The translations under genes were made by a program, and so were the position numbers. From Drosophila persimilis (Eukaryota > Arthropoda > Insecta > Diptera > Drosophilidae), in the NCBI RefSeq assembly GCF_003286085.1, contig NW_020825298.1, forward strand, positions 9,114,001 to 9,178,000: DNA of 64,000 nt. The letters are read 5' to 3'. Below, piece by piece: positions 1 through 9,695 of this stretch; the stretch's first letter is position 1, and each line of letters starts with the position of its first letter. The notes below the pieces were generated by a model, which made no database searches, had not been told where the DNA came from, and worked only from the letters and a program-made list of their open reading frames with translations.

Positions 1-890
1 AGGATCACACGCTCAAGCTGTGGAACCTACAGAAGACGGTGCAAGCCAAAAAGTCAGCTAGTCTCGATGTGGAGCCTTTGTATACGTTCCGCGCCCATAC
101 GGGTCCCGTCTTGTGCCTGGGCATGTCAACCAGTGGCGAGACATGCTATTCGGGGGGCCTCGATGGTAACATCGAGTGCTGGCAGCTGCCATCGCCCAAT
201 ATCGATCCCTACGACTGCTACGATCCGAATGTACATTCTAGCACTCTCGAGGGGCACACGGACGCCGTCTGGGGGCTAACGACAATGCAGAATAATATTG
301 TATCGTGCTCGGCCGATGGCACTGTGAAGTTGTGGTCGCCCTACAATAAGGACCCAATGCTGCGTACCTATACGGCTGCCGAGGCGGAGGGTGTTCCCTC
401 GTCCGTGGACTTTGTCCGAAATGAAGTGGATCACATTGTGGTGGCGTACAACAGTGCGCACTGTATCATCTACGATACGGAAACGGGCAAGCAGGTGATC
501 AAGCTGGAGGCGGCACAGGAGATGTCGGGCAATACGGGGAAATTCATCAACAAGGTGGTTTCGCATCCCACACTGCCCGTTACGATCACGGCGCACGAGG
601 ATCGGCATATTCGCTTCTGGGACAACACATCGGGCACTCTCGTACACTCGATGGTGGCGCATCTGGAGCCGGTCACATCCCTGGCCGTGGACGCACATGG
701 TCTGTACTTGCTATCCGGGTCGCATGATTGCTCGATACGGCTGTGGAATCTGGACAATAAAACATGCGTGCAGGAGATAACAGCGCATCGCAAAAAGTTC
801 GATGAGAGCATATTCGATGTGGCATTCCATGCCACCAAGCCGTATATAGCCAGTGCTGGGGCCGATGGCCTGGCCAAGGTGTTTGTCTAA
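1..890 (+). CDS. Cka: Cka / striatin, C-terminal WD40 domain (5' truncated by the window)
   Basis: The reading frame is open from base 3 and ends at the TAA at 888-890, giving the last 295 residues of the protein. WD40 units are visible: an initial DHTLKLWNL strand, then repeats ending near IECWQLP, VKLWSPY, IRFWDNT and IRLWNLDN, and a last blade closing with LAKVFV. This is the C-terminal beta-propeller of the striatin family. Cka is the fly striatin, a scaffold of the STRIPAK phosphatase-kinase complex that also links JNK signalling to AP-1. The caveolin-binding, coiled-coil and calmodulin-binding N-terminus must lie upstream of the window. No intron interrupts this part. The next gene (CCDC53) is also on the + strand. 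Recognition of the striatin family is strong; the symbol rests on its being the single fly striatin and on its neighbours. Confidence 0.93.
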   Translation, partial: DHTLKLWNLQKTVQAKKSASLDVEPLYTFRAHTGPVLCLGMSTSGETCYSGGLDGNIECWQLPSPNIDPYDCYDPNVHSSTLEGHTDAVWGLTTMQNNIVSCSADGTVKLWSPYNKDPMLRTYTAAEAEGVPSSVDFVRNEVDHIVVAYNSAHCIIYDTETGKQVIKLEAAQEMSGNTGKFINKVVSHPTLPVTITAHEDRHIRFWDNTSGTLVHSMVAHLEPVTSLAVDAHGLYLLSGSHDCSIRLWNLDNKTCVQEITAHRKKFDESIFDVAFHATKPYIASAGADGLAKVFV

Positions 891-3650
891 GAGACCGAGA
901 CCCCAAATTCAGAGAATCCAGAGAATCCAGAATCCAGAATCCATAGCCAGCAAGCAGCTCCACAAGCAAAGCGATGACGAGTTCGAGTTAAATAATTATA
1001 CATACATTATATATATATATATACTTATACATTTAAATCTAATTATACCACACAAAAGAACAACCAACAACAACAAATTATGCATATACATTAAAAAAAA
1101 AAAAATTGCTAAACAAAACAAAACAAAATAACGATAAATAAATTCAATATAATAAATGGCATTTCGAAGTAGGAGAACAAGAAACAGAAGAAGAGCAAAG
1201 CAAAAGTCAAGTACGACATGAATTGTGTGTAATCTAGGAAAGTAATACTAATTCTAAAGCAATGCAAACAAATTGGCATAGTTTAACCCCCAAATAGACA
1301 CATAAGTGCAACAAAAACAAAAGGCATCATTGAACATTATGTATTTGTTAATAACACACACAGACACAAAATTGATGCATTATAGAAATAGTCGTATGTA
1401 AATGGCAAAAAGGAACTTGATGTTGTTTGAGGTACAAATTCTTCAACATTGATTTGCTTTCCAGGACCTTAGTTTTAGTTGTATAATTGGGGCACTTGCA
1501 CAGCGATTGTTTGAAAGCTCCTGCCTGCTCCAACTTCCTGTACATTTGATATATACATAAATATATATATACGTATACTTATTCTATGCCCATGGCAACA
1601 ACGTTTGATAGTGGATAGATTGATGGTTAAGCATTTTTCATATATATAGGCACGCTCGCTGTCCAAGTGCCCCAAGTGGAACTCTCGTTTTTTTGCACTC
1701 TAGAGTGGATAAAAAACATAACGCAAAACATGTAGACGATCAAATTTTTTAGTATTAAAATAAGCATTATTGCATTATGTCCCCCCTCCCTCATATAACG
1801 CCCTTAAACTTTAGCGCAAGAGCGGGAGAGAATTGTAAATTAAAATTTAATTGGAGGGACAACCGATAGAAGAGGAGAAAAGGATAAAGGCGGATGAATA
1901 TTTATTTCGAAAAAATCAGCAAGAACAACACAGAAATGTAACAACAAAACTTGATTAATTGATAAGTGCAACAACAAAAATATGCTTATATATATATTCT
2001 ATGATTTCCGTTTTGTCATTAAACGATGGGATGCACTGCTTGATTGGGAAATGGGGGAAATGAATGATATATAATTGATAAAAAATAATAATTGCAGGCA
2101 AGCTATAAACTGTGTACGCTAAGCTATTTATTTAATTTATGCCTAGTATTAAATGCAAAACAACGTCGTGTCGCCTGATCCTGTTGATGGATTTCGTAGT
2201 TGAAATATAAATTAGAAATCGCTTATCGATGGAATGCGTACTGTACTCGTAATTTTAATCAAGAGCCAACTCTACGTTTGAGTGCAGAGCAAATGCAGAG
2301 ATGAGAATATGATATGATATGAATAGATATGATGTGTGACATGAACGTGAAAGCCGAGCAACTCAATATTAGTTTTAGTATTACATTTATTATCATGCGA
2401 AGCCTTTCACATACTCCATCACCAAAATATATACATGCCCCTAAAATACAAGTTGATATTCGAAAAGCGATGGAAACCAAGCAAAATCCTCTACTACTTT
2501 AGTTTATGTATTTTAATTTTACACCTTAGTTGCTACTAACCCCACACGCCTCCACCCCTACCCCAACAAACAATCCATCACCTTTTGGATCTGATATCCA
2601 TAAAGCGATGCGATCTGAAGAGGTGATATAACACCCAAACACCAACACAGTTATATAGCAGATATACATTTACATATACATAAATCTATTGATTTCTAAT
2701 TTGAATTGTAAATTTTTGATTTTTTTATTACCATGTATTTTTATTTTAAAATAAAGTTTTACAAAATGAAAGCCCGTGTGTGACTTGCCTTTTGATATCC
2801 ACGATCCACACCCAAAGATCCTTCATGCAACAAAATAAAAACCAATCATTGGATGAAAACGTTGTAGAACCAGCTGGCTCTCGTTTGCAACGTCCAAATT
2901 TCAGAAACGAAAACGAAATTAGAAGCACCGAAAAACAAAATTTTCATTCGTATTCGTACATTCAAGACTATGTTTTGCCTTTTTAATTTTTTGAAAGAGA
3001 CTTCGCTGCTGGCAGCCTTATGATTTGATTTGAATTTTGTGAAAAAACCAATAAGGCAAATATATATCGCACAACATAAATGTCTATTTTTAATTCGAAC
3101 AACACAACCGTTTACAATTCCACTGCCGTAAAAAGAAAACACCAGCAACACGCATGCGTTTCGTTCTACAGAGTAAAAAAAATAAAAAATAGCAAGGGCG
3201 ATCCACTATAATTATGTAAAACAAATACATACATATAATTCTTTTTCATGACAGAAAGAGACGCAAGAAAGTTGTAACAAAAAAAATTAAAGATTGCGAA
3301 TGTAAAATTCGACTTATGATTAAGCCTGTGTAAGCGTGGGAAACTGACGAGGAGAACATGATAATGATGATTAGCATTACCCCTAAGTCGTAATTAAAGA
3401 GTTCATTGTAGATTTGCAGGTCCCAAAGGAATAACCCCAGCACATAAGTTTATACAGACATATAAAGTAAAAAAAAAAAACAGAAAACTAAGAACAAATA
3501 ATACAAAGAGAAAGGAAAAAATAAATATTAATTGAATAAACAATACTTTTATAATAAATCGAAATAATCAATGAAATACCATAAACAGATTCACACATTT
3601 CATGTTAAGATACAATAAAGCGAATAAATAAAATATTTAAAACCAATATT
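891..3650 (+). other. Long AT-rich 3' flank / probable 3' UTR of Cka
   Basis: This stretch has no credible gene. It is AT-rich, with A-runs, TATATA runs and many AATAAA signals, for example at 2750-2755 (followed by a T-rich stretch) and 3614-3619. These could end Cka transcripts of different length. Short open frames here have no codon character or recognisable domain. The functional limit of the 3' UTR cannot be fixed from sequence alone. Confidence 0.5.
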
Positions 3651-3729
3651 TCAAACAGCACTGTTTTCGATTAGCACCGCCACACGAGTGTTGCCCAGAC
3701 AATTGGCCAATTTGCCAACGAAAAGAAAT

Positions 3730-3737
3730 TATCGATA
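3730..3737. promoter_or_regulatory. DRE motif (TATCGATA) in the CCDC53 promoter
   Basis: A perfect TATCGATA palindrome lies about 58 bp before the CCDC53 start codon. This is the binding site of DREF/BEAF-32, typical of TATA-less housekeeping promoters in flies. No TATA box is seen at a suitable distance. Confidence 0.6.
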
Positions 3738-3794
3738 TTTTCATCGGCAACTTGCCATCTCTAGTTAATAAAATAAAAAAAAATCTCAAATAAA

Positions 3795-4456
3795 ATGGAT
3801 GCAAATGCAACGATTACAGGCGATGTGGATAAAACGAAGGTAAGAAGGTATCTTCCATGGCCACGGCATCCGTCTTGTAATTTGACTATTATTTCAGATA
3901 CCGCCTCTTAACCAAAAACGGATACTGGCGTTTGTCAACCACTTCCTAATCAGCACCTGCACCTTTCTCAATGAGTTTGCTTTGGGCTGTGAAACGAAGT
4001 TTGTTGAAATGGAGAGGCAATTACAAAAGACGGAGGCTTCTTTGGTAATTTTGGAAGCAAAGCTGGCATCCATTCCCACCGACAGCGAAATTGTCGGTGA
4101 CACAAACAGCCCAGCAAAACCCCTGCAAGCCACTACCGAGATTGATGAAGCCCCAACGCCTGCCGTCGAAGAACCACCTGTTCCTGAGCCCGAGCTGGAG
4201 CCGGAAACTGAGCAGGAGCCCGAGCTGGCGGGGGTGCGGACCTGCGAGGATATTCGTTATAGGAAATTCTTCAAGATGCTACATTTTGGAGTGCCGGCAC
4301 AGGCTGTCAAGCAGAAAATGAAATCCGAAGGCTTGGATTCACAGCTCCTGGAGTGCGTATGAATAGCCTTGTTAGCTTATATTGATTCGAATTATTTTCA
4401 ATCCGCTATATTTCAGTACACCCGATCGAATTCTGGAAGATGGTGTCCGTGAGTAG
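3795..4456 (+). CDS. CCDC53: WASH complex subunit CCDC53 / WASHC3
   Basis: Three coding exons give 179 residues: 3795-3839, 3898-4352 and 4417-4456. Donor and acceptor sites are canonical and the phases match. The N-terminal part (about residues 16-75) has the WASHC3 pattern: a hydrophobic helix NHFLISTCTFLNEFALGCE followed by a heptad-rich coiled coil. A Pro/Glu-rich linker follows. The conserved C-terminal motif (about residues 130-175) is a short helix with RKFFKMLHFGVP and a later TPDRILEDG tail. WASHC3 is a structural subunit of the pentameric WASH complex, which activates Arp2/3 on endosomes. In D. melanogaster the orthologue is CG7429, remembered as a neighbour of Cka and RpL36A. Poly(A) signal ATTAAA is at 4523-4528. 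The gene converges on RpL36A with 184 bp between stop codons. Confidence 0.88.
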
Positions 4457-4564
4457 CCAGAGAACTGAAGAACCAGCAGCACAGGACGCTTTGTGATATA
4501 GCAATTATTGCTACATTTGTAGATTAAACATTTTTCTAAAGCTTACGTCTACAATTTAATTTGT

Positions 4565-4570
4565 TTTATT
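4565..4570 (-). terminator. Poly(A) signal of RpL36A
   Basis: TTTATT on the + strand is AATAAA on the - strand, about 70 bp beyond the RpL36A stop codon. It lies close to the ATTAAA (4523-4528) used by the converging CCDC53 gene, so the two 3' ends probably abut or overlap slightly. Confidence 0.6.
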
Positions 4571-4640
4571 TGCCGCCACATAAGCGCGGTGCAGAAAACA
4601 ACTTAAAACACTTCGATATAGAAAAAGTATGGGTTGGTGC

Positions 4641-5668
4641 CTAGAACTGGATCATCTGTCCCTTGCGCTTCTTGTCACCTCCCAACTCGAAGTGCTTGCA
4701 ACGCTTCAGAGGAGTTTGCTTGCGGTACTTGCACTCAGTGCATTCCATACGCAGCACAATCTTCTTGGTGGTCTTAGCCTGCAAATGAGAAAATAAAACA
4801 CGTTAGCAATGGAAACGCTCGAGTTGCAACTATATAAAATTGTTTGGAGCTACAGGTGGGGCGGTTATGGTCATATTAGGGACGACATAACGCTGCCTTT
4901 AAGGCCGCACTCGGTGCAACCACCACATTTTGCTTTGGCACCATATGTCCCACCAAAAAGCCGAATGCTCCATGAGCGCAGCGATTTAGGTCTACTGGAA
5001 GTGCGAATGTCGATGAACAACAGATAAAGTGTAAAGAGAGAGACCCACGAAAATGAATTACATTGATTAATATTGTCTGGAGCTGCAGGTGGGGCGGTTA
5101 TGGTCATATTAAGGACGACATAACGCTGCACTCGGTGCAACCACCACATTTTGCTTTGGCACCATATGTCCCACCAAAAAGCCGAATGCTCCATGAGCGC
5201 AGCGATTTAGGTCTACTGGAAGTGCAAACTAATTTCGATTTTCCATTAGAGAAGCGAGTCTCACCTTCTTCCTGAAGATGGGCTTGGTCTGGCCACCGAA
5301 ACCCTGCTGTTTCCTGTCGTAACGCCTTCGGCCCTGAGCACCCTTGCGCTCCTTGGACTTCTTGTACTGCGTCACTTTGTGCAGCTTGTGGACCTTGCAC
5401 TTTTTGCAGAAGGTGCGGCGTTGTTTTGGTACATTCACCTGGTGAGGGGGACACAAGAACATAGCATATTAGATTTCCGGCAATGCAAGCAAACACAAAT
5501 TTTTCGAAATCAAATAGAACGCACTCAACGCACAACACAAAACACAATATTACCCACAAAGGGTAAAAAATGTTGCACTTTGCAAGAATTCAATAATTCT
5601 ACATGGTTTCAACAATAATTAACGCGGATGTTTGGCGATTTTTTAAAGCCAATTTAAACACATACCAT
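4641..5668 (-). CDS. RpL36A: Ribosomal protein L36A (eL42)
   Basis: Three coding exons on the - strand give the canonical 104-residue protein: the ATG alone at 5666-5668, then 5265-5438, then 4641-4778. The start codon is split off by an intron (donor ATG|gtatgt), a common ribosomal-protein arrangement. The protein begins [19 protein letters not shown] and has the paired zinc-binding cysteines CxxC (FCKKC) and CTEC, with [11 protein letters not shown] between; it ends KGQMIQF. This eL42 protein sits at the 60S E site. Just upstream of the ATG the - strand reads CTGATTCCTTCTTTT, a pyrimidine-tract (TOP) initiator at about 5690-5704, and a DRE is at 5722-5729. The second intron (4779-5264) is unusually long and carries two copies of a likely snoRNA. 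Confidence 0.97.
4838..5005 (-). ncRNA. Candidate intronic H/ACA snoRNA, copy A
   Basis: This is the 3'-most of two tandem copies in intron 2 of RpL36A, read in the host's direction. On the - strand it has an H-box-like AAAGCA (ANANNA) in the middle. A 3' hairpin follows, with a lower stem of about 10 pairs between TGGTGGTTGCA and TGTAGCTCCA and an upper stem GTTATG/CATAAC. It ends with ACA three bases before the inferred 3' end. Relative to copy B it has an 11-base insertion that can itself fold (GCCTTAAAGGC). A G-C pair of copy B has become G-U, so pairing is kept. The length (about 165 nt), the intronic position in a ribosomal-protein gene and the duplication all fit an H/ACA guide RNA. 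The 5' hairpin is less clear and no target has been assigned. Confidence 0.6.
5071..5225 (-). ncRNA. Candidate intronic H/ACA snoRNA, copy B
   Basis: This is the second tandem copy, about 90% identical to copy A over about 145 bases, while the surrounding intron sequence is unrelated. On the - strand the order is: 5' hairpin region with a GCTC-ATG-GAGC tip, AAAGCA as H box, a 3' hairpin with lower stem TGG(T)GGTTGCA / TGCAGCTCCA and upper stem GTTATG / CATAAC, one base, then ACA and three more bases. The two pocket strands (CCGAGTGCAGC and CGCCCCACC) would be the antisense elements for pseudouridylation. The structure was folded by eye only. An alternative is a non-functional intronic tandem repeat. 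Confidence 0.6.
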
Positions 5669-5721
5669 CTTGACATATACGAAGTTCCAAAAGAAGGAAT
5701 CAGTCACTGTGACCGCGGACT

Positions 5722-5729
5722 TATCGATA
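5722..5729. promoter_or_regulatory. DRE motif in the RpL36A promoter
   Basis: A perfect TATCGATA lies about 25 bp upstream (- strand sense) of the inferred TOP start at about 5698. DRE plus TOP initiator is a usual arrangement for fly ribosomal-protein promoters. Confidence 0.6.
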
Positions 5730-5750
5730 AAATGTACGTCACAAATTTCA

Positions 5751-5915
5751 AAATATACCGCAAATATACTGGCGAATTATTTGTGTTCAAGTTGCATCAC
5801 ATTACTCGTTTTGGATATTCCGTGGAATATAACTACCTACCTAAGACCTGAGGGTCTAAACTGATAATTTTATCCGATTATAATATCAATTTCCTACAAG
5901 ACTGGTTATCTTTAA
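5751..5915 (+). repeat. Diverged ~170-bp direct repeat, copy 1
   Basis: This block shares a colinear series of matches with 6475-6650. In order they are: ATACCG(C/T)AAATATACTG(G/A)CGAATT, TTCAAGTT, TTTTGGATATTCCGTGGAATAT against TTTTGATCTTCCGTCGAATAT, and a block around ATAATTTTAT(C/A)CGATTA followed by TTTCCTAC. The copies are clearly homologous but old. The block lies between the RpL36A promoter and Atac2. It could be a worn transposon or a segmental duplication. Confidence 0.6.
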
Positions 5916-6201
5916 GTTCACATCTTGATTGGTTTGTTTATGAAATAAGGTTTAAGCAAAATCGGTCAACAAAAATGTCCACTAAATTAATTTCCTTACA
6001 TGGTAACTACGCGCTAACTACACAGCTGCTACATATTAACTACATATTTATGTAATTATCAAAGGCGACACCTGATGGGGAAATGTGTACGTTTAAAAAT
6101 TTTTGCCCGTTTTTTTCATAGAAGCCCAATGGAAGCGCCAGTGTGAAAAACCTTCGTTTTTGACATGCCTTTTTTCCATTTTTGAAAAAATTGAGATTTT
6201 G

Positions 6202-6304
6202 ATGGAGTCCGATTCTGATCACGAATTAGTATTCGATGTGGCCTGGAAAATGGCTCTAAGTGGCATTTCTACACGGTTTCTACATTGGTGCATTGGACAA
6301 GAGG
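6202..6304 (+). pseudogene. Possible orphan coding exon or gene fragment
   Basis: From the ATG at 6202 the frame reads MESDSDHELVFDVAWKMALS and continues about 15 more residues to a strong splice donor (G|GTGAGT at 6305). An acidic start, a hydrophobic amphipathic stretch and a consensus donor look like a real first coding exon, unlike the AT-rich surroundings. I do not recognise the protein family, and no convincing downstream exon was found before Atac2. It may be a remnant of a gene broken at a rearrangement, or an unrecognised small gene. Confidence 0.3.
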
Positions 6305-6474
6305 GTGAGTTTATAACGCGTCTTAAAATATACTGGAAAATACTAGAAAATACTATGAAAAGTATACAAATTGCGAGGTGTGTGAGCTAGACGTGGTGGC
6401 AAGAAAATAAAGTCCGATAAGTTATACGGTCCGACTCTCAGAAGTATACCGAAATATACCGTCTCTTTTGAAAT

Positions 6475-6650
6475 ACATATACCGTAAATATACTGACGAA
6501 TTCAAGTTCTATTTTACATATTCAAATTTTGATCTTCCGTCGAATATTACTAGCTACATTAAACATTTAGCCGTGCCCACATAATTTTATACGATTAGTG
6601 AATCTATTTCCTACTTGATTGGCCTATTCTAAATACTTGCTTGTATTGGA
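6475..6650 (+). repeat. Diverged ~170-bp direct repeat, copy 2
   Basis: This is the second copy of the block described at 5751-5915, in the same orientation, about 725 bp further on. It is rich in AAATATAC / TATACCG words. A 12-base word GAAGGAATCAGT at 6694-6705 also occurs at 5693-5704 over the RpL36A TOP start, but in a different order relative to the repeat. Confidence 0.6.
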
Positions 6651-6835
6651 TTTCTATATACCTTTGAAAATGAAATTTAATAGATTGATCATAGAAGGAA
6701 TCAGTGTTGGATGGGCGGTTCATGAACGAACGAAAAAAGAACCATTCACTATTGTGAACGCACAACATTCAACATTTCTTAAGCAATTTTCGATACTATC
6801 GACCAAAACAGTCGATGGCCGGTTTATTTTTCAAG

Positions 6836-6852
6836 CATCGATAGTATCGATA
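6836..6852. promoter_or_regulatory. Paired DRE-like sites upstream of Atac2
   Basis: CATCGATA (6836-6843) and a perfect TATCGATA (6845-6852) lie side by side about 60 bp before the Atac2 ATG. A further CGATACTATCGA palindrome is at about 6791-6802. This is a dense cluster of DREF/BEAF-type sites with no TATA box, consistent with a housekeeping promoter. Confidence 0.55.
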
Positions 6853-6911
6853 GTGCCACCATCAAGTTGTTTACCTTTTTTTTAAATTGTTTTTTAATTT
6901 AAACAACTAGT

Positions 6912-9566
6912 ATGGAAGAATCAAATGAAAGCGAAAAGGTCGATGCCAACTGCAAGTATTGCCAGCTAAGGATCGACGATGACAACTACCTGCAGTGCGA
7001 GCATTGCGATGAACTGGTGCACATCAAGTGTCTGCACACGAGTACTCCTGGTGATTTGTTGGGTGATATTTTCTTTGACTTCACATGTGCAACGTGCGCG
7101 GAGGAGCAGCTGAAACAGAAAGGAGCGCCGTATACACACAATGATGTGAAAGAGCAGTGTGTGCGTCAGAAGATGCCCTGGCTGATGGTGCTGACACTGA
7201 CCCTTTACAATCTGTCGCACAAACAGAAGGGTCTGGGTCATCATGGGTTCTTCCACTGGCGCACACACATCATCAGTTTTGTGGAACGCAACTGGAACTA
7301 CATATTCGGCCCGAATGCGTGAGTGGTGGAGTGGAGTAATCAAGTTCATGACATGGAGACTAGACTCTTAACAAACCTTCTTCTAGTCGCCGTCGCAAGA
7401 AGTGGACTGGCTCCGTCTCGGGTACTCTCTCACACAATAGCCCAAAATACTTCATTTCGGCCATGGAACAGTTCAATGAGACAGGCTGGTGGAAGCTGGC
7501 CAAATCAAACCAAACACCCAGAAGCACGAAACGAGAATGTGAGTTTAGATTTTGAAATTCTTTCGGTTTGGAATACATGTTTCCATCTACATATATGCAG
7601 ATGAGAAAACGCTGGAACAACGCGTGGCGATGCGATTTGACAAACCTTCCCTTGCCGGTTATGATAGTGATAGTGAGGTGGATGTGATTGATCATACTGC
7701 ACCCATCGTCGAAGAGAATGTAAAGATTCCTGCTGTAGCCGAGGTTCCTACACCTTGCAGCGAAGGCTGTGCCCGTACTATGTAAGGCTTAAATTCACAA
7801 CATAGGTACAGATCGTCATGTGTAACGAAACTCTTCCACTTTCAGTCCTTATATGGGACGACAACCCAGGCAGCCACCGCCTCCTGTGGCCACTGTAATT
7901 CCAGAGGAACCACCGCTTCCTCCCACCATACCAGTGCCTCAGGCGCGTGTGTCCATGACAGTAAAGGAGGAAGAGGAGGTTAAATCACCCCAGCCACTCA
8001 GCAGTGTGCAGGCCAGCCTTATGGACTTTTTAGCCGAGAGCTTTGGTGGCGACGAACTCAGCATGTTCAGCAGTTTACCCGGCATAATGCCACCACCCCT
8101 GATTGGAGCGGGAAAAACAGATTTCTTTATGACGGAAGCATTGCTGGAGTCTCCCTCGCCCAGTGGTGGTCTATTCGACATGGAGACAAACTTTGGCATT
8201 CCGGACACCAGCGAAGAAGTGAAGCACGGACCCAACATCAAAGAGGAGATGGCAGACACGACGGCCGCGGATTTACCAGCAGATGAGGCCAGCGCAGAGA
8301 GCGAGGAAGATCAAACCGAAGACCAAAAAGAGATCGCGTTGGAGGAGATGGAAGCTACCTCTAGCCATCAGCCGCGAATAGTGGAAATCACCAATTATCA
8401 TCCCCGCGAACAAAGCCAGAAAATCAAGCAGGAACCCATTGAAGAGGAAATGGAAGAGATCTCCGAAGAGGCATTGCAAACTAAAGCCCCACTGATAGGG
8501 CACTGCAAGCCGAGCGGTTTCATCCGACAGCCGCGCCGTAATTGGCCCTGGCTGCAGGAGAGACCCCAAGAGGCGGATGATGTGGCCATACCCAGCGAGA
8601 ATCTAACCCTGATGAGCGTCTGCGAGGAGCAGAAGGTGTATGAGCGGCTGCACAAGATCTTCTCGCTGGAGCAGCAGTGCCAATTGAGCATCCCAGCCTT
8701 TGTGCGTCGCCTGTATCGCAAGCTGTGCCTGCGCAAATGGAAGCGAGAGCACAACAGGCTCATCTTCAACCTGGACGAGCACATTGATCCCACGGCCAGG
8801 GCACGGCGTCAGATGCATGGCGAACAGCAGGCACAAATTCTGGATCGCTATCAGCTGCTGGCCCACTCCCAACAGAATCCCAAGAGCTCGTTCTATGCTC
8901 GCATTACGGGCTCCACTCAGTATGAAATGTTCGAGTCTCCGTACTCGCAGCGGGTCTTGCATCCCTTCATCTTTCGCAGCGAGACGATGGGCCCGCCTTG
9001 GCTGAAGCTTATGTGCGAGCTGCAGCATCGCGTGAATCGCTGCCATCCCACCCGATCGCCCATAGACTTTTGCTACGTGAGGCCGCAGCATATACCGGCG
9101 GTGAATGCCCTGCTTCAGAGTGCCTTCTGGCCGAACATTGATGGTTAGATTGCAGATCAGATTTAATGGTCAATCAAACAAATGCTCTAATTGTTTAATT
9201 TGTCTTGCAGTAAGCGAATGCCTTAGCTATCCGGACTACAGTGTGGTGGCCCTCTACAAGAAGTTGGTCATTGGCTGTGGTTTCCTCGTCCCAGACGTGG
9301 GCTACAACGAGGCCTACATCTCGTTTATGGCCGTGCGTCCGAATTGGCAGCGCAGTGGCATAGCCAGTTTCATGCTCTACCATCTCATACAGACCTGCAT
9401 GTCCAAGGATATCACACTGCATGTGTCCGCCAGCAATTCGGCGGTGATGTTGTACCAGAAGTTTGGCTTCAAGATTGAGGAAATCATCGTAGACTTCTAT
9501 GACAAGTATTTGCCAATGGACTCAAAGCAAAGCAGGAACGCCTTGTTCCTTCGTTTGCTGAGATGA
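6912..9566 (+). CDS. Atac2: Atac2 (KAT14/CSRP2BP-type histone acetyltransferase of the ATAC complex)
   Basis: Five coding exons give 797 residues: 6912-7318, 7387-7538, 7601-7781, 7846-9143 and 9211-9566. All junctions are GT-AG with matching phases. The N-terminus carries a PHD-type zinc finger with ligands C14, C17, C29, C32, H37, C40, C59 and C62. The conserved KAT14 block with MPWLMVLTLTLYNLSHKQKG and a Trp-rich end follows. The middle is long, acidic and Pro-rich. The last ~130 residues are a GNAT acetyltransferase fold with the acetyl-CoA loop in VRPNWQRSGIASFML (R-x-x-G-I-A). Atac2 (CG10414 in D. melanogaster) is a catalytic subunit of the ATAC complex, acting on histone H4. Poly(A) signal AATAAA is at 9573-9578, seven bases after the stop. 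The gene converges with the helicase gene. Confidence 0.94.
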
Positions 9567-9664
9567 TGGAGAAATAAAGAGTCAGCGAAGTTAAAATGGA
9601 AATGTTGGGATCCCTGGAAACAGATCCTCATGTCGCTCGCTTTATTGGATAGTTTTATCATAAT

Positions 9665-9670
9665 TTTATT
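9665..9670 (-). terminator. Poly(A) signal of the Prp28-type helicase gene
   Basis: TTTATT on the + strand (AATAAA on the -) lies 26 bp beyond the helicase stop; a second one is at 9641-9646. With Atac2's own signal at 9573, the two converging transcripts must end within about 100 bp of each other or overlap. Confidence 0.55.
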
Positions 9671-9695
9671 TTCACACGAAAATTGAAAGAGAATC

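Noticed and set aside
5104-5559. 151-residue - strand open frame through the RpL36A intron
   Set aside because: It reads across exon 2 and the second intron in the wrong frame. The Cys-rich look of its end comes from the candidate snoRNA copy, not from a zinc-finger protein.
8603-9091. 162-residue - strand open frame within Atac2
   Set aside because: Complement of Atac2 exon 4, whose sense frame is conserved and correctly spliced.
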